64,000 bases of DNA from Gnetum montanum (taxonomy: Eukaryota; Streptophyta; Gnetopsida; Gnetales; Gnetaceae), in contig MNCI01037504.1 of NCBI GenBank assembly GCA_015680685.1, positions 140,788 through 204,787 on the forward strand, given 5' to 3'. The notes under the pieces are model-generated. The model did not search any database. It worked only from the letters and a program-made list of their open reading frames with translations, and was not told the origin of the DNA. Positions 24,244 to 36,989 of the stretch are shown here, piece by piece. A program made the translations under genes and the position numbers. The stretch's first letter is position 1. Every line of letters starts with the position of its first letter.

Positions 24244-24830
24244 TACCTCCATGACTAACTAAAAACTCATCCTCAAGTTAACAAGATAGGATCGAGCTTT
24301 ACTTACAAAATTTGGAAGGTATAAGATTATTGACTAACTCTAACTACTGACTAACTTTGAGTGCCACAATGGTGCATACAAAAATGATACAATTACATGA
24401 TAAAATAAAAAAAATTGAAGTGGCTTGATGTAGTTCATATTTCAAGTGGTGGTGGCTCTTCCATCAACTTCTTTCCTTTATCGTAAGGCTCTTGGAAAGT
24501 TTCCCATCTTCTATCCTTATCTTGTTGTTCCATATGTCCTTTCTACTAAGTATGGCACAGAGACTTCTTCAATTTTAACTATTACAGTTGCCTCTTTATT
24601 TTACCAAAATTGGTATGTTTCTCCTAAGTTCCACTTATTGTTGTTGTTTAGTGTGGGCCATAATAAAGACACTTGGAGTTACATCTTTATAGCTTCCAGG
24701 TTGTGAAGGTCTTCCTTCTAGTGGTCTCTTTAGGGCCATTTAGAATCAATAAGGGTATGAAATTATTAAAATTCTCACACAAATTCTTAATAGCTTTTTA
24801 CCTTACTCATACCCTTGGTTAGATAGTGTT
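24244..24830 (-). pseudogene. F PPT and truncated ORF3
   Basis: tacctccatg (24244-24253) is the PPT on the minus strand, followed by the usual actcatcctc block. In F's orientation, 24800-24540 encodes a weakened version of G's ORF3: LIDSKWP, then VSLLWPTLNN, then EATVIVKIEEVSVPYLVE, against G's VDCKWP, ASPLWHILFE and EEGTIINIGEVSISFLVK. The remainder of ORF3 is missing, so F holds only about the first third. The function is unknown. The segment is cut at 24830 by insertion of E. Confidence 0.5.
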
Positions 24831-24835
24831 CTTAT

Positions 24836-26570
24836 TGAAACACCACCAAAATTCATGTTGCAAATCCGACTTTTCAACTTGAGGAAAAGTTTCATTGTAA
24901 ATACAAGATATGTACTACATAAGCTACAATCTTACATATTTCAATTTTTTAGGGCTAAAACATGCTTCAAAAGTTATTATTTTTTCATTTCCCAACTATA
25001 AATGGGTGTCCCATGTCCATATCTGGGCTTGGGAAGGTTGAAAATGCCTTTGGAATGGCTAAAAATGGTATTTTCATGAGTTTTTGTAGGGGTATAGCCC
25101 CAACTACACTAGAGCCATTTTCAATAGCCACAGTAGCTACAGTAGCAAGTGTAGTCATCACCAAGACTAGGCAGAGATGTAACTTTGGCATTTTTTGTAC
25201 GGCCATTTCTCCAATAATAGCCAATGTATGCATCCCAAGTCAACAACAACCAAATAGCAATCTTCACCAAGCACAACACCTTCCAACAGGTTCCACCATT
25301 TTTGTATTTTTTGTTCATCTTTCTGTTTCCCAATACTTTTCTGTTTCCCATTTCCAAAGCCTTCAGCATAGTCACAAAAGCCTATTTACTATGTTTAGTA
25401 AACAGATGGGTTTAGGGGATGTAGTCCATTTTGGACTTACCACAAATACCAACTATTCTGGCAATAGTTCGCTAACTATGTTGAGTAGTAGTTGGCTAAC
25501 TACGCTAGCAGTAGTAGCCATTACAACCCACAATCACCACCAATTTATTAGTAATCAATGGCAATCAATGGCAGACCTAAAACTGGCAACCCTAACTTAT
25601 AAAAACCCAACATTGACACCATCACCAGGTTTCGAATTTTCTCAATTTTGGTAGTGCATACACTTGTTTCAAATTTTGGCATTCTTTGACATTCACACCT
25701 ACTCAGGATTTTGGCACTCTGAGCACATTGTCACTTGGCATTTCAAAACCATTTTGCAGAAAACACCACTTCCCTCATCTTTCAATAACAACATCCATCA
25801 CCCATTAAACCCATTTGCAATTTACCTACATTTCCAGTAGTAGAAACTAGCACTACAATGGGCATAAACACACTCACATAGTTATCATTGCCACTAAAAG
25901 TATAGATCCTATCCCATTTCTATCTCCACTGGCAACCATCAAAACCCATTACAACTGTTACATCCTAACTTGGTAGTGCTATTTAGTGGTAGAAATTGGG
26001 ACTACACTGGGCACAAAGACTCCCACATAGTTTTGATTACCCCAAATGTGTAATACCAATCCCATTCTCATGCAGTCAATTTGGTGAAAACTAACAGAAA
26101 GTTGCATTGGAACAAAGCTAGGAAGAAACTAGATCTTGGAGTTCAAGCTTTGACAAACAACTTCCTATGCCCTTGGCACAATACTGTACACTATGAAATT
26201 AACCTTTTTTATATTCTTTTATAAATTTGTTGGTTTACATTGTGTAAATTTTGGATTCCATTTTCATTTCCAAGTTTACTTTTGTAACTGTAATTTCATT
26301 TTCCATTATCATTCTTAGTAGGTCATTTTCTATTTACATTTCTAGTAGGCCATCTTTGGTAGGCCATTTTTTCCTATGTTGTTATTTACATATACAATTT
26401 CAAAGGCACTTTCATTTTTGCACTTTGTAAGTCTATGGGTGATCAAAAAGACTATACAAGGTACCCTAGGTTCCATTTTCTAGAGGCCCTTGGTACTCAT
26501 GGTTGAAATTGTTCCAGTGCTAGGATTTTCCAATTTTTCATTCTAGCAACTAATATTTTCAAGACCAATA
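24836..26570 (+). repeat. E 5' LTR (1735 bp)
   Basis: TATA (ttataaaaa) at 25597-25605. Compared with the 3' LTR it has about 650 extra bases (roughly 25510-26155) that include the TATA. It ends accaata where the partner has accaaca, so the terminal CA has mutated. A 230-codon ORF in U3 (24962-25654) has a partly preserved counterpart in the 3' LTR and is not assigned a function. Confidence 0.9.
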
Positions 26571-26576
26571 GTTTTC

Positions 26577-26593
26577 TAGTGCTAGAAGGAGGA
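26577..26593 (+). other. E primer-binding site
   Basis: TAGTGCTAGAAGGAGGA corresponds to D's TGGCGCTAGAAGGAGGG with G-to-A and C-to-T changes. It lies six bases after the LTR end, the same offset as in D. Confidence 0.75.
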
Positions 26594-27213
26594 CCTCCAC
26601 CAAAATTCTTGGTCATAAACCCATTGCTCTTTTTTCTAATGCTAAGCCTTTGTATAGCAGTGGTAGTAGAGTTGGGTTTTGCTGCAAATTTTTCGTCTAC
26701 TACAACACCCATTCTGTTGGATTTTGATGCAAAATTTCCATCTACTATAAAACCAATTTTGTTGGGTTTTGCTAAAAATTTTTCATTCTATTGGGTTTTG
26801 CTGCAATTTTTCCATCTACTACAACACCCATTCCATTGGGTTTTATTGATGTGATACTCATTCCATTAAAGCCCATTTTCCTATCATGTGTTTACAATAG
26901 TTAGCAACCACGCTGGTAGTAGTTCATTGACTACATTGATAGTAGTTAGTAGACTACGCTGACAGTAGTTGGCAACTATGCTAACAATAATAGGCCAATT
27001 AACATTTAAACCTATTTCATTCAATGCCATTCTATTGAACCCCATTCTGTTCAATGCCATTCCATTGAACTTCATTCCTACTGTGACACCCATTTTTGCT
27101 TAGTAGTCATTTCCTACTACCTTTCCATTTTTAGCCTACTATGATAGTAGTTTACTTTACTTACTAAATTTTTACTAAAAATAGTAAAAATGCCAAAAGA
27201 CACTATTTTCAAC
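26594..27213 (+). repeat. E 5' leader with short tandem repeats
   Basis: About five degenerate copies of a unit containing gttgggttttgctgcaaat and ctactacaacacccattc lie at 26665-26850. A second cluster with gactacgctgacagtagttg-type motifs lies at 26900-26990, and another with ccattctgttcaatgcc at 27020-27080. No coding sequence. Confidence 0.6.
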
Positions 27214-29650
27214 ATGTCTTTCTAGAAATCAACCAAGTTGCCCTTTGATTTCACTAACAGTGGGTCTAGCCAACAAGCCATAACGATATACAACCCTAAA
27301 GACCCTATCATAATTGAGTGTAAATAATTCCTGAGACTTAGGGGTAAAGTCCTAAATTTTTGATGATAAATGAAGAGAATTATAACTTCATTTACAACAA
27401 TATCTAGGTTGGCATGCTAGTCCCACATGCAGAAGCAAAAGCCAAAAGGGAGTTTAAGCTAATAAATCATAATAGGAAGGAATATATTCCATCCCCCTAC
27501 AACTAGATACTTCTAAATGACATTTGTGCTAGTATCTTGGCTCTACTTATTGAGACTAATGAAGGTGATCAGAAGACCACCTTCAGTGGGCAACCAAAGG
27601 AGGAAGATGAATTTGGGATGGAGTCAAAGCACAAGAACCTTATAGGAAGGCTCTTCGAATAGATCATTCCTAATACCACCATGGCTACCTCCACCTCCTT
27701 TGTCTCTTCCATAGGGCATGTCCCATTGTCTTTGTCCCCACTTTGCCCAACCATGTTTGGACCTACTCCCTTCATAAGCACACATCAAATGTAATTAATG
27801 CCACAACCTACAACTTTCCACTTTGTTATCCCATCCACTACATAGTAAAGAACAATGTAGTCATCATTGGTGGTTGTTACAACTACCAATCCTCTTACAA
27901 CACAAATTGGACCCATGGTGGGACCCCATGCAACTCAAGGGTTAGATGCCCCCTTTGTCCCATGTGTACCTCAAATATCAACACAAAAATCTTTCTCCTT
28001 ATTTGGACCATAGACTACAACCATGACATAACCACTCCCTTCCATCTTATAGTTGATAACAAGACCACAAGCCTCCCAATGTATGCCTCAACCCTTCGTT
28101 CGCATCCTACAACCAATGGGGGCACCCCCCAAGGTGTGGATCAAGCTTTTTAGATGATCTAGGACTTGACTAAAGAGTTAAGAAAACTTAAAGCCTCAAC
28201 ATCCTAGACCGTAAAAATTATGGACTTCTATCAAGATGACCCCATAAGCCCTATGGTCCCACCACTAACCCTTCCCCCTGGTGTCCTTGTACCATAATTC
28301 ACCAAGTACAACTATGAAGGTGATCTGAATGCACATCTAATCACCTTCTACTTTGAGTGCTTACTATTACAAGCGTGGTTGCATACAATTATGCAAATTT
28401 TCCCTATGTCTTAAGAAAGGAAAAGCTTTGAACTGGTATCATGCGTTACCTAGGGGATACCTATCCTCCTTGGACAAATTGATTTTATAACTCATTAACT
28501 ATTTAAAGTATAACTTGAAACCCAATACCATGCTTGATCAATTGATGAAGGTTAAGCAAGGATTCCTAAAGTCAGTGCAGAAGCTCATCCAATGATAAAA
28601 CACTTTGCTCAACGAGATGCTAGAGCCAATAGCTGAAACTCACCTTTTAGCTATTTTCAAAGAGGTAGTTAATGATTTTATGAAATTGAAACTATATTAT
28701 CTTGACCCATGGTCTCTTAGTCAAGCCTTTTCTTAGACTAAGAACATAGAGGATGCTATCAAAGCCAAGCACAATTCTACTTACATGGCATACAAAAACC
28801 AACATGCATGCAAAGATAAAGAAAAGTGTAGGTAAAAAAATATGGCCATAGCAACTATGACCAAGGAGACTAAGCCAACCAACCGAGGGCAAAAGAATAA
28901 CCAACCTAGGGCCCCTGCTAACAACCATCAACCTCTGAGGCCATGACATCAACTACCTCTAAATCTAACCTTACATAGAAAGAATGATCCAACTATACCA
29001 AACTACCCCTTAAGCCATCAAAGTTGTTAGACCAACTACTAAAGAGCAGTAGAATCCAATGTAAATAGATGCCCGAGAATGCTAACAAGAATCATGATAG
29101 GTTATATGAAATAGTGAAAGACCCAACTCAAACAACCAAAGATGATCCTCCACTACCCAAATACTTTAGGCTCAACCACTTCTGCCATTACCATCAGTTA
29201 TCAAGTCATGATACTAATTTTTTCCTTTCACTTGAAGATGACCTACAAAGGATGATTGATAGAGGTGAATTGGTATTAGACATATCTAATCCCATTAGGC
29301 CTCAAAATTAGTCTATGCACATATATAAAAACCTTGTTAATCCTAATGACAGCTTGTACACCATAGTGGCATTCGATGTCCACAAGGATCAAAGGCCTCC
29401 AAGGGAACCATTTGTGATCAGGGTGTTTTCTCACAATGAAAGGGCTCCTCTAGCTTCTACTAAAAGGTCCCTCTTTGTTTTAAGGGTACTATCACTAGTG
29501 TCCCCCAAAGAACCATTTGTGATGCCCCAACCCTCTACAACACAACCTGCCCCAACAGCAGAACAATCCCTCGTGGTAACTCATGCAACATCTTCTTCCT
29601 CACAACCAACTAGGGGTAGCAAGAAATCCCCAACCAAACAACAAAATAAG
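27214..29650 (+). pseudogene. E gag pseudogene
   Basis: The start (ATG at 27214) is placed by alignment with D's MEFSQINPVTLP start. AKREFKLINHNRKEYIPSPY (27430-27490) parallels D's EAKQEYEFIHKGGREFIPSA. The capsid entry MDFYQDDPISPMVPPLTLPP and FTKYNYEGDLNAHLITF (28210-28350) is clear. The nucleocapsid motif at 29170-29260 is CHYHQLSSHDTNFFLSLEDD, where the last Cys of the zinc ligand set is Phe. A Pro/Ser/Thr-rich tail follows to about 29650. Many stops and frame changes occur. Confidence 0.8.
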
Positions 29651-29857
29651 GCTATGTAGAAGGCCAAGAACAAGGCCAATAAGCATACCAAGTTAGGGAA
29701 GGAAGTGGCCCCACCAAATCCCACTTCCATTTCATCTATTCCCATGACTTCCACAACCCAAGTTGCTTCAACTAGTGAACCATGAGAAGAACCAAAACCC
29801 AAAAAGGAGAACAAAGAGGCCATGTCACAACAATAACCCAAACATGAAGTTTGCATT

Positions 29858-30784
29858 TTGGGATGTATGAAGGAAGTTAGACACAACAAGTCAACAACCA
29901 ATAATAAGGATTTCCTTAATGCAATGGAACAAGTTAAACAATCGCTTAAACAAAAGAGCACAACTTTGAGCTTGTACAACCTGGTCATGACTTCTATTAC
30001 CCACCATGAAGCATTGGTCAAGATGTTAACATCCATTCCTATAAGTGAGCACATCCCCACTAATGAAGATTTCATCCATGCAGTCATGGTACCCTCTTTG
30101 CCCAAGGAATTGAAGTTAACATCATTGGTGTTTCACAATAGCAAAATCAAGAAGAACCCCCAAAATGGTGAAGTAACCAAGGCATCTCTTTTTATAACCA
30201 TATGCATTGGCCAATATAAAGTACATAGGATACATGTAGATAATGGGGCAGCAACCAATGTCATACCCTATACCATCGTTGAATGCCTAGGCCTAATTGA
30301 ACAAATGAAATGTACCTTGATTACAACCCTTAAATTTTTTAATAGATCATGAGTTGCAGTTAAAGGTTGCATTTCTTTAGATTTTGTGACATGGTAACAG
30401 TTTCCCACAACAATAGATCTCTTAGTGGTGGAAGAGATACCAGGATTCAACCTCATGCTGGGAACACCTTAGTTAGCCCAATTGTGGGCTATGTATTCAA
30501 CTATTCACCAGGAAATCCACCTACCTTAAGAGGGAGGTGAAATCATTATCCATGGTGAAAGTAGGGTCCCCTTAGCTATTAACAATGTTGATGTAGTGCA
30601 TGGGTCTAAAGTGGGGTTTCAAGAAGAAACTTCTGCCATTGGCCACAACATCAAAGAAAATGATATAACCAAAGAAACAAAAACAAATATTGATGAACCC
30701 ATGGATGTGCCATGGGGAGAACTACCCTTCAACATCATTAGTGAAGGTGACAAACAATATAAGCTTATGAAAAACAAACCATAA
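29858..30784 (+). pseudogene. E protease
   Basis: A 164-codon open stretch covers the gag-protease linker (QSLKQKSTTLSLYNLVMTSI) and the protease active site HRIHVDNGAATNVIPYTIVE (about 30220-30280), where the catalytic triad is D-N-G. Further in the same frame GFNLMLGTP.LAQLWAM gives the C-terminal hydrophobic strand, with one stop. The frame ends LPFNIISEGDKQYKLMKNKP at 30784. The D-N-G form is typical of Tat elements. RT does not follow for another 10 kb. Confidence 0.85.
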
Positions 30785-31074
30785 ACTTTTCCTAATCTCT
30801 CAAAGATTAAGAAACACTTGCACAAGTGATACAAGCTCCTAATCCTTCCCATACCCTATGCATTTGTAGCCATGTGACTTTATAACATTCATAGCCTAAT
30901 AGCTTGGTTTACACTTTACTTGTTAGCATCATTTCATTTCTCTTAGGTTTAAATTTAAATTTTCTAGTAGCCTAGAATTTATTTTGTTTTACATCCTTTT
31001 ACTTTTTAAAGTATTTTACTTTTTCTTTTTCTTAATAACAAATATTTACTTTTACATTCTTTATAGTCCACTAA

Positions 31075-31260
31075 GACCTTAAATTGGCATTACAATCCGC
31101 TAAGACCTTAAATTGGCATCACAGCCTACCATGATCTTAAAGTAACAAACACCACATAAACCACCATGGCCTTAAACTAGCAAATACCACATGACCCACC
31201 ATGTCCTTAAACTAGCAAATACCACACAACCTGTCATGTCTTAAAACTGGAAAATAACTG
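31075..31260 (+). repeat. E minisatellite 1 (~35-bp unit, about 5 copies)
   Basis: Units share the core ATGGCCTTAAACTAGCAA or taagaccttaaattggcat. The same core recurs after integrase (44535-44610) and, on the opposite strand, throughout 53280-54590 in element D. Between 30785 and 31075, and from 31260 to 31600, I see only AT-rich non-coding sequence. Confidence 0.75.
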
Positions 31261-34200
31261 TTATAACTCATTTTCGTTTATGCCTACAACTTTATTTCTT
31301 AGTCATTTTGACCGTCTATCACATTTAAGAAATGTAGCCTTAGAACATAGACCATAAAGTAGCATTGCAACATAAAGAAAATCATAACTGTAGAATGTTA
31401 TAGCTAGAATTCAAATTTAGATTTAAAAATCAAAAATAAAATCATCCATAACAACATAACCATGACCACATAATGTGGCAAAGATATCCAAATAATAAAA
31501 TATAAACAATAAACTATTTTAGCTAACACTAGTCATACATCAACAATGTCAAAAAATCACATTAACTGAAATGGGTATAAAAGAAGCAACTAATGGAACT
31601 ATGAAGCATCTAGTGAAGGAGGTGGATCATCATCCCCATCCCCACCACTAGGGCTGCCTATGTCTTTAGGTGCTTGTAACATGACAAAACCAAAGTTGAT
31701 TAGCAACCAATAAACATCAAAATGAAAATTAAAGAAATTAAAATTAAATGAACTAACATGACTAACTCTAGATAGTGGAGGAGTTCATCTTTAGACATGT
31801 TGGTCCAATCAATGCCCTCAAGATTAAGACTCGTAAGAATGTTAATCTTGTTAACATCAGTCCATGTATAAGGCTCATGCGAAAACATGGCTAAATTTGC
31901 CTCCTTTGAGGTAGTAGTAATCTTATGAGTAGGAGAAGTAGCTACAATCACATTAGTAGTAAATATCTTATAGACGTCCTCCACATTAATTTCCATCATA
32001 AACAAATCTAGCTTCCATCACTCAGCAGACTTCTCCTGTAGCCACTTAAGATAAGCATCTCACTCAGCCTTATAGATCCTCTTATGGTCCTTTTGTTTGC
32101 AACCCCACTCAAGAACCCAAGCATAGCAGTCCTTCCACTCACTAGCATTACAATTGATGAGGTCAATTTGAAGCTTTTGTTGCACTATTCCTCTAGTAAT
32201 GGAAACCTTGCTTTGGAGTGCATTCTAGTAGTGAGACCATAGTATCTCCTTAGTGTGCAAAGATTCTTTGTTGCTTACCTGAGCCTCTATGAAGTGTTTG
32301 CAGTCCCTAAGGTCTATTACCTCCTCTTTCAATTTTTTATTCTACTACCTTAATGCTATGACTTGTTCCCATAGGAACTCATTAGAGCATCTACATTCCC
32401 ACAAAGACTTAGCACATAAGAGTGCACATCTAGTGGTGCCCTCATACAATTTATGTGGGACATTCTCCATATCGAAAGGTAAGGAAGGTAATGCATCAAC
32501 CTTTATTAGCTAGTCAAGATCCCATCTCAGGTTAAGCACTATAACCAACAAAATGAAACTAGTTAACAACAAAAACCACATCACCAACAAAACCAACATA
32601 TCGGAAACATAAAAGAAAAAATGAATTAAAAATTTTACTAATCTAAGAAGCTATCTGTTGTAACTGGTTGATCATATCTTTTTCTATAGCTCACATGAAT
32701 TCTAATTTATAAGGGTTTCCACCCATAGTTGCATGTGGAAGATAGAAGTGGATGCTTCTACCTATGGCTCTTAAGCTACAACAAGTGTAGTAAACAATCA
32801 AACAATCATGGCCATTACTAAATAGGAATCAACAGAACATGACATGTACAAACACTTAGAACTAAAAATTACAAGTACCTAAAATTTCCTCTGATGTGGC
32901 AATAGGATGTTCACTCATTTATGGATCCTCTAGCATGGTATCAAAGTGGTCCATAGGAGGAAAAAGAGGCAAGGCTTCATTCTTCAATTCATCATCCTCA
33001 TAATGCTTCAATATCTCTTTTTTCCAATGCCTCATCTCCTCCTCCTCTTGATTCCTATGCTCCTCTTTAGTAGCAGCTACTATTGCTATAGCCTCCTGCT
33101 CCTATTGCTTATCTATAATAGGTATTAACCATGAAACATAGAGTAACTAAGCACATCATACGAATCCACAAATCAACCAGAGCATTTGAGCAAAGTAATA
33201 ACAAAGCAACAAATCAACAAAATACATACCTCTAATTTTAGTCTACATCCCTCTAAGCTTGATAATCATCTTTTTCTTGGGAGGTTCCCCAATTGTTGAT
33301 GTTTTCTACTCTATCAAAGGCCTCTTAAGTTTCTCTTTTGTTGTACCCTTAGCTTCTTCATGCAACCTTTGAACCTTTTTTATGCTGGCTAGTATGGTGA
33401 GAGGCTTAGCCCTAATCCTATTACAAGATCTACAACATTTCCCATCAAGATCCTTGGTCATGATGCATAAGGATTCATTTGCAACTTCCAATGGATCTTA
33501 GGCCCTAGTGGTGGGAGCAAGAAGCTTTACCCAGGGCCTATCAATTTGGGATGTATCCTGGGCAACCCATCATCTATCCTTTCTCACCACCAAAACTCTA
33601 CAAACCTCCACAAGTAAGTTACAAAGAGTGTGAAATGCACATGGCAATTTGTACTAAGGTTCTCGTGAAGTTTTTGGACCTCCAACCAAACACCAAAATC
33701 CAAGCATGCAACCTAATTAAATCAAGTACCCTCAATGAGTACATGCTTCATGGCTAAAGCTTGTTCCACACCCAGTATTTTTCCCTACAATAATAACTTA
33801 GGAAATCCCTAGGATCGGAACAAAGGATACATCTCCCTAATTAATGATGATGTAATATCTCATAGAGGGTATCCGTTGCTATTGCAACAAGTTTTCAACC
33901 ACTCTTCCACTTCTTTCGAATGATCCACCTTCTTCCCTACTTTGGCAATAATTGGCATGCCATCATTCAAGACACCAAAGAGATCACTAAATATGGATGC
34001 ATTAATGTCCAAAAAAATAGTCACACCATGAAGATGGATGACAAACCTTTGAATTCCTTAGTTAAATAAGTTAAAAATGTTTAACATTTCTATGGTGGGA
34101 ACGATTAGCCTTGGCACCATAAAGAGGTCAAACAGGCCTCCATGAATGACCCTCACACATATAACATCAGGCACATGATTTAATAGCTAGTCTTATGAGA

Positions 34201-34599
34201 ATTTCACCTCTCTAAACTTAAGGATCAAGGTCTCCTCCATACACCTTGAAGTGATAACTGTAACTTCAATAGATGGAGTGACCACTACGAAATAACCCAA
34301 AAGGTAACTTGTTAGCCTTTGTGTAGATGCAACAAATTACAACAAATATAATTACATAAACAAAAAAAATTAAAATAGCCTAATAACCATATAACTAGAA
34401 AAATGTTAGCATAAAATCAACAAATTAATAATACTTACTTCGCCTATATGACTTAGGCATCGTAGGAGCTCTAGGTTGTAGGTCCAAGTCTAATTCATCA
34501 AGAGATGGGTTGGCCCACTAGTTATCTATGCTCTCGTTTGCTAGGCATCTCTTGTAGGCCTCAAGGTGATGCCCAATGCTACTCTCAAGGTCCCCATAC

Positions 34600-34920
34600 A
34601 ATTGCTCCAACACCACAAGCCTCATGTTTGGGCTCTTAGTAAACACCCCTTAAGTTGTGTGAGCTAGGAGCAAAAGGTTGTCAGCCTTGATTCAATCTTG
34701 ATCATCCATCTAGAACTTGAAGGCATGTAAAACAACAAACCATACATAATTATATTGCTTCAACACCATAAGCCTCATGTTTAGGCTCTTAGTGAACACA
34801 TTCAAAGTTGTATGAGCTAGGAGCAAAAGGTTGTTAGCCTTGATTCAACCTTTGATAATCCATCCTCAGCCTATAGGCATATAAAATAATAAACCATACA
34901 TAATTATAACCTAAAATTCA
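34600..34920. repeat. Tandem duplication of an exon-like segment (~150 bp, two copies)
   Basis: 34608-34745 and 34758-34917 share ctcatgtttgggctcttagt, gtgagctaggagcaaaaggttg and ccatacataattata. Only the left copy continues into the next open block. The duplication sits inside the antisense ORF. Confidence 0.75.
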
Positions 34921-34954
34921 CAACAATAAAAAAAATAACCAAGATAATAATACT

Positions 34955-35413
34955 ACTTACCCTTATATGTAATAGAGAGTGCCAGGAGGGTTTTGGAACC
35001 ATGTATGGGCACGATAACCAATAATCTAGGTATTGTTCAAGTTATACTATTTAAATTCGAGCATCTCCTAAATTTGTGATAGTTTACGAGGGCCCATGGT
35101 AGTCATGTCATCATGAGTCTCTCCTCCTGCACGAGCATCAAGTTTATTTGTAATAAACTTTATAATTAAACTAGAGGATCTAGGTAGGATGGTATCCACG
35201 ATTGTTGTTGTTGCCTCAAACTTCAAATGTGACCAAAATATCACACTATATTTTTGAAGTAGGTAAGCTAGGAAGTCTGAGGTCCCCTTCGTAAACCATA
35301 TCCCACCTTGATCCCACTCCATGTCAAGGCTTTGGGACTTAGCTATTGGCATGTCAATGCAACACAATAGCCCCACCATCTCTATCACCTCTAAAGTAGA
35401 CTTCAAGAAGGCC
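34955..35413 (-). pseudogene. HAD/FCP1-type phosphatase-like exon within the antisense ORF
   Basis: The reading KGTSDFLAYLLQKYSVIFWS resembles the segment of FCP1/SCP-type (NLI-interacting factor-like) phosphatases where a chain is positioned before the W-S motif. About 100 residues later, YNLNNT.IIGYRAHTWFQNP resembles the NT-LLIDDSP...NPP motif, but the acidic pair is replaced by Gly-Tyr. The upstream DxDxT nucleophile motif was not found. Four in-frame stops occur in the second half. If the assignment is right this copy is catalytically dead. Confidence is limited because it rests on pattern memory only. Confidence 0.4.
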
Positions 35414-36989
35414 CTGAAACATTCAACCACAACAACTATAACCATACAAACTAGAAACCAAAGCCTTATAACCATTAAACATAGGAAAACAACACTTCAA
35501 CAAAATTTGAATAAAATGACAATTTAGAACTAAAACTGTAACAGTGATAGATTACAACTGAAAATATGGAATTGACAATTTAGGACTAAAACTTGAAAAA
35601 TGTAGCATAGAACTAAATTCTCAACTTCCATGAATAGTTCCACACTTACAAAATATTTTGACACATAACATAAGACTATAACCAACATTCCATCAAATTT
35701 CACATTTAACACCAAAATGGCTATAGGAAAACACTTAGAAAAAATATGAAAATTTTTTTTACTTTGATCAAAAAAAATTCTATCCCCTTCCTAACATCCC
35801 AAAGTATTCCAAGATCATGGAATTTTGATAGAAAAAAATTTTCACAACCTCAACAATGCCCATCTCTAGGGGGTAAATGCATCATAGCCTTGTAACCACA
35901 ATTTCATGCAACGAAACAAAAACGACCATAACTAATTAACCACTTAACAAAATTCAACAATTCCATAGCCATTGGAAGTTTAAGACAATGAAATGAAACC
36001 CCATATAAGAAATCATTAGAAATCCTAACCAATTTTTTTAAAAAAATTACCAAAGTGAACTAACTGTAGCCGTCAACATGAACCCCCTTTCGAGAAGGGT
36101 TGGTAAAAAATTTGCCAAAATTTTGTTTGAGCTCCAAACAGAGTGACTCCACCACCATTTGAAATATTGAATCAAGCTTGATGCACTAGTAATAATAGAA
36201 AATTCAAAAAGCTTATCATTTTTTCACAAAAAAATTCATGAACTTTCATAAAATTTGAAAAATAGCAAAGAACCCTACTCAAATAGTCAAAACTTCATTA
36301 TTAAAACTCCAAATCAAATGGGACCATAGCTATTAGGAAGCTTAAACATAACCTTATAAACCCATAATTGTAGATTTTCAAAATATGTAGCTATTTCCTT
36401 AGTGAAAAATACACAACATGACTTGCTCTTTCACCCAAAAAGCATAAAACTTGTAAAATTCAACTTAGTCTAGCCATCAAATAGAGCCAAAATGGCCAAG
36501 AAAATTTCAACCCATTTAAAAAGGCATCAAAATAATGGGGTAGGATTTCATTAAAATTTAATTTGACAAGTCCTTTATCCTAGATCTAAGGAAAACTATT
36601 CCATGTTTGTAAAATTGGAAAAAGCATCAAGACAACAAGCCCATTTTCAAAATCCAGTTGTCTAAGATAAAAATAATTGAACAACCTTAGATTTATGTAG
36701 AGACAACCAAAAAAATGAGGTATAATTTTCATGAAATTAAAAAATAACAAGTACACAAGTGTAGATCTAAAAAACATAATGGAAAAACTAATGAGAATGA
36801 CCTGCCTTGGAAAGGTGGTAGTCAAACTCACCCCAATCCTTGGACATGGTAGGCATGCTAAGGTTTTCACAGTAGAGTCCACCTCCTCTAGTGTAGGATT
36901 CCTGATAGGTGTCATGTTCTTGGTCATGATACCAAAAAAGGGAGTAAGAAATGTGGAAAACCCTTTGTTGACCTTTTGGTATGTCAAAA

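Larger units (their letters stand above)
31605..36927 (-). pseudogene. E antisense multi-exon ORF set (about nine exon-like blocks)
   Basis: On the strand opposite to gag-pol, open blocks are separated by AT-rich intron-like gaps with GT/AG borders. Blocks, 5' to 3', approximately: 36927-36802 (MTKNMTPIRNPTLEEVDSTV, ends at G^GTCATT), 35413-34955 (phosphatase-like, then G^GTAAGTAG), 34790-34440 (donor GAA^GTAAGTATT), 34345-33240 (donor AGAG^GTATGT), 33120-32885 (Glu-rich, EEHRNQEEEEMRHWKKEILK), 32770-32640, 32520-32285 (ends CAG^GTAAGC), 32250-31760 and 31690-31605 (APKDIGSPSGGDGDDDPPPS, then TAG). Most blocks hold only a few stops. Antisense extra ORFs are known in Tat elements. Whether this one is such an ORF or a captured host gene is unclear. 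Confidence 0.5.

Noticed and set aside
24985-25375. Minus-strand ORFs of 82-84 codons in E's LTR
   Set aside because: They overlap the more open plus-strand frame and lack any motif. The region is simply stop-poor.
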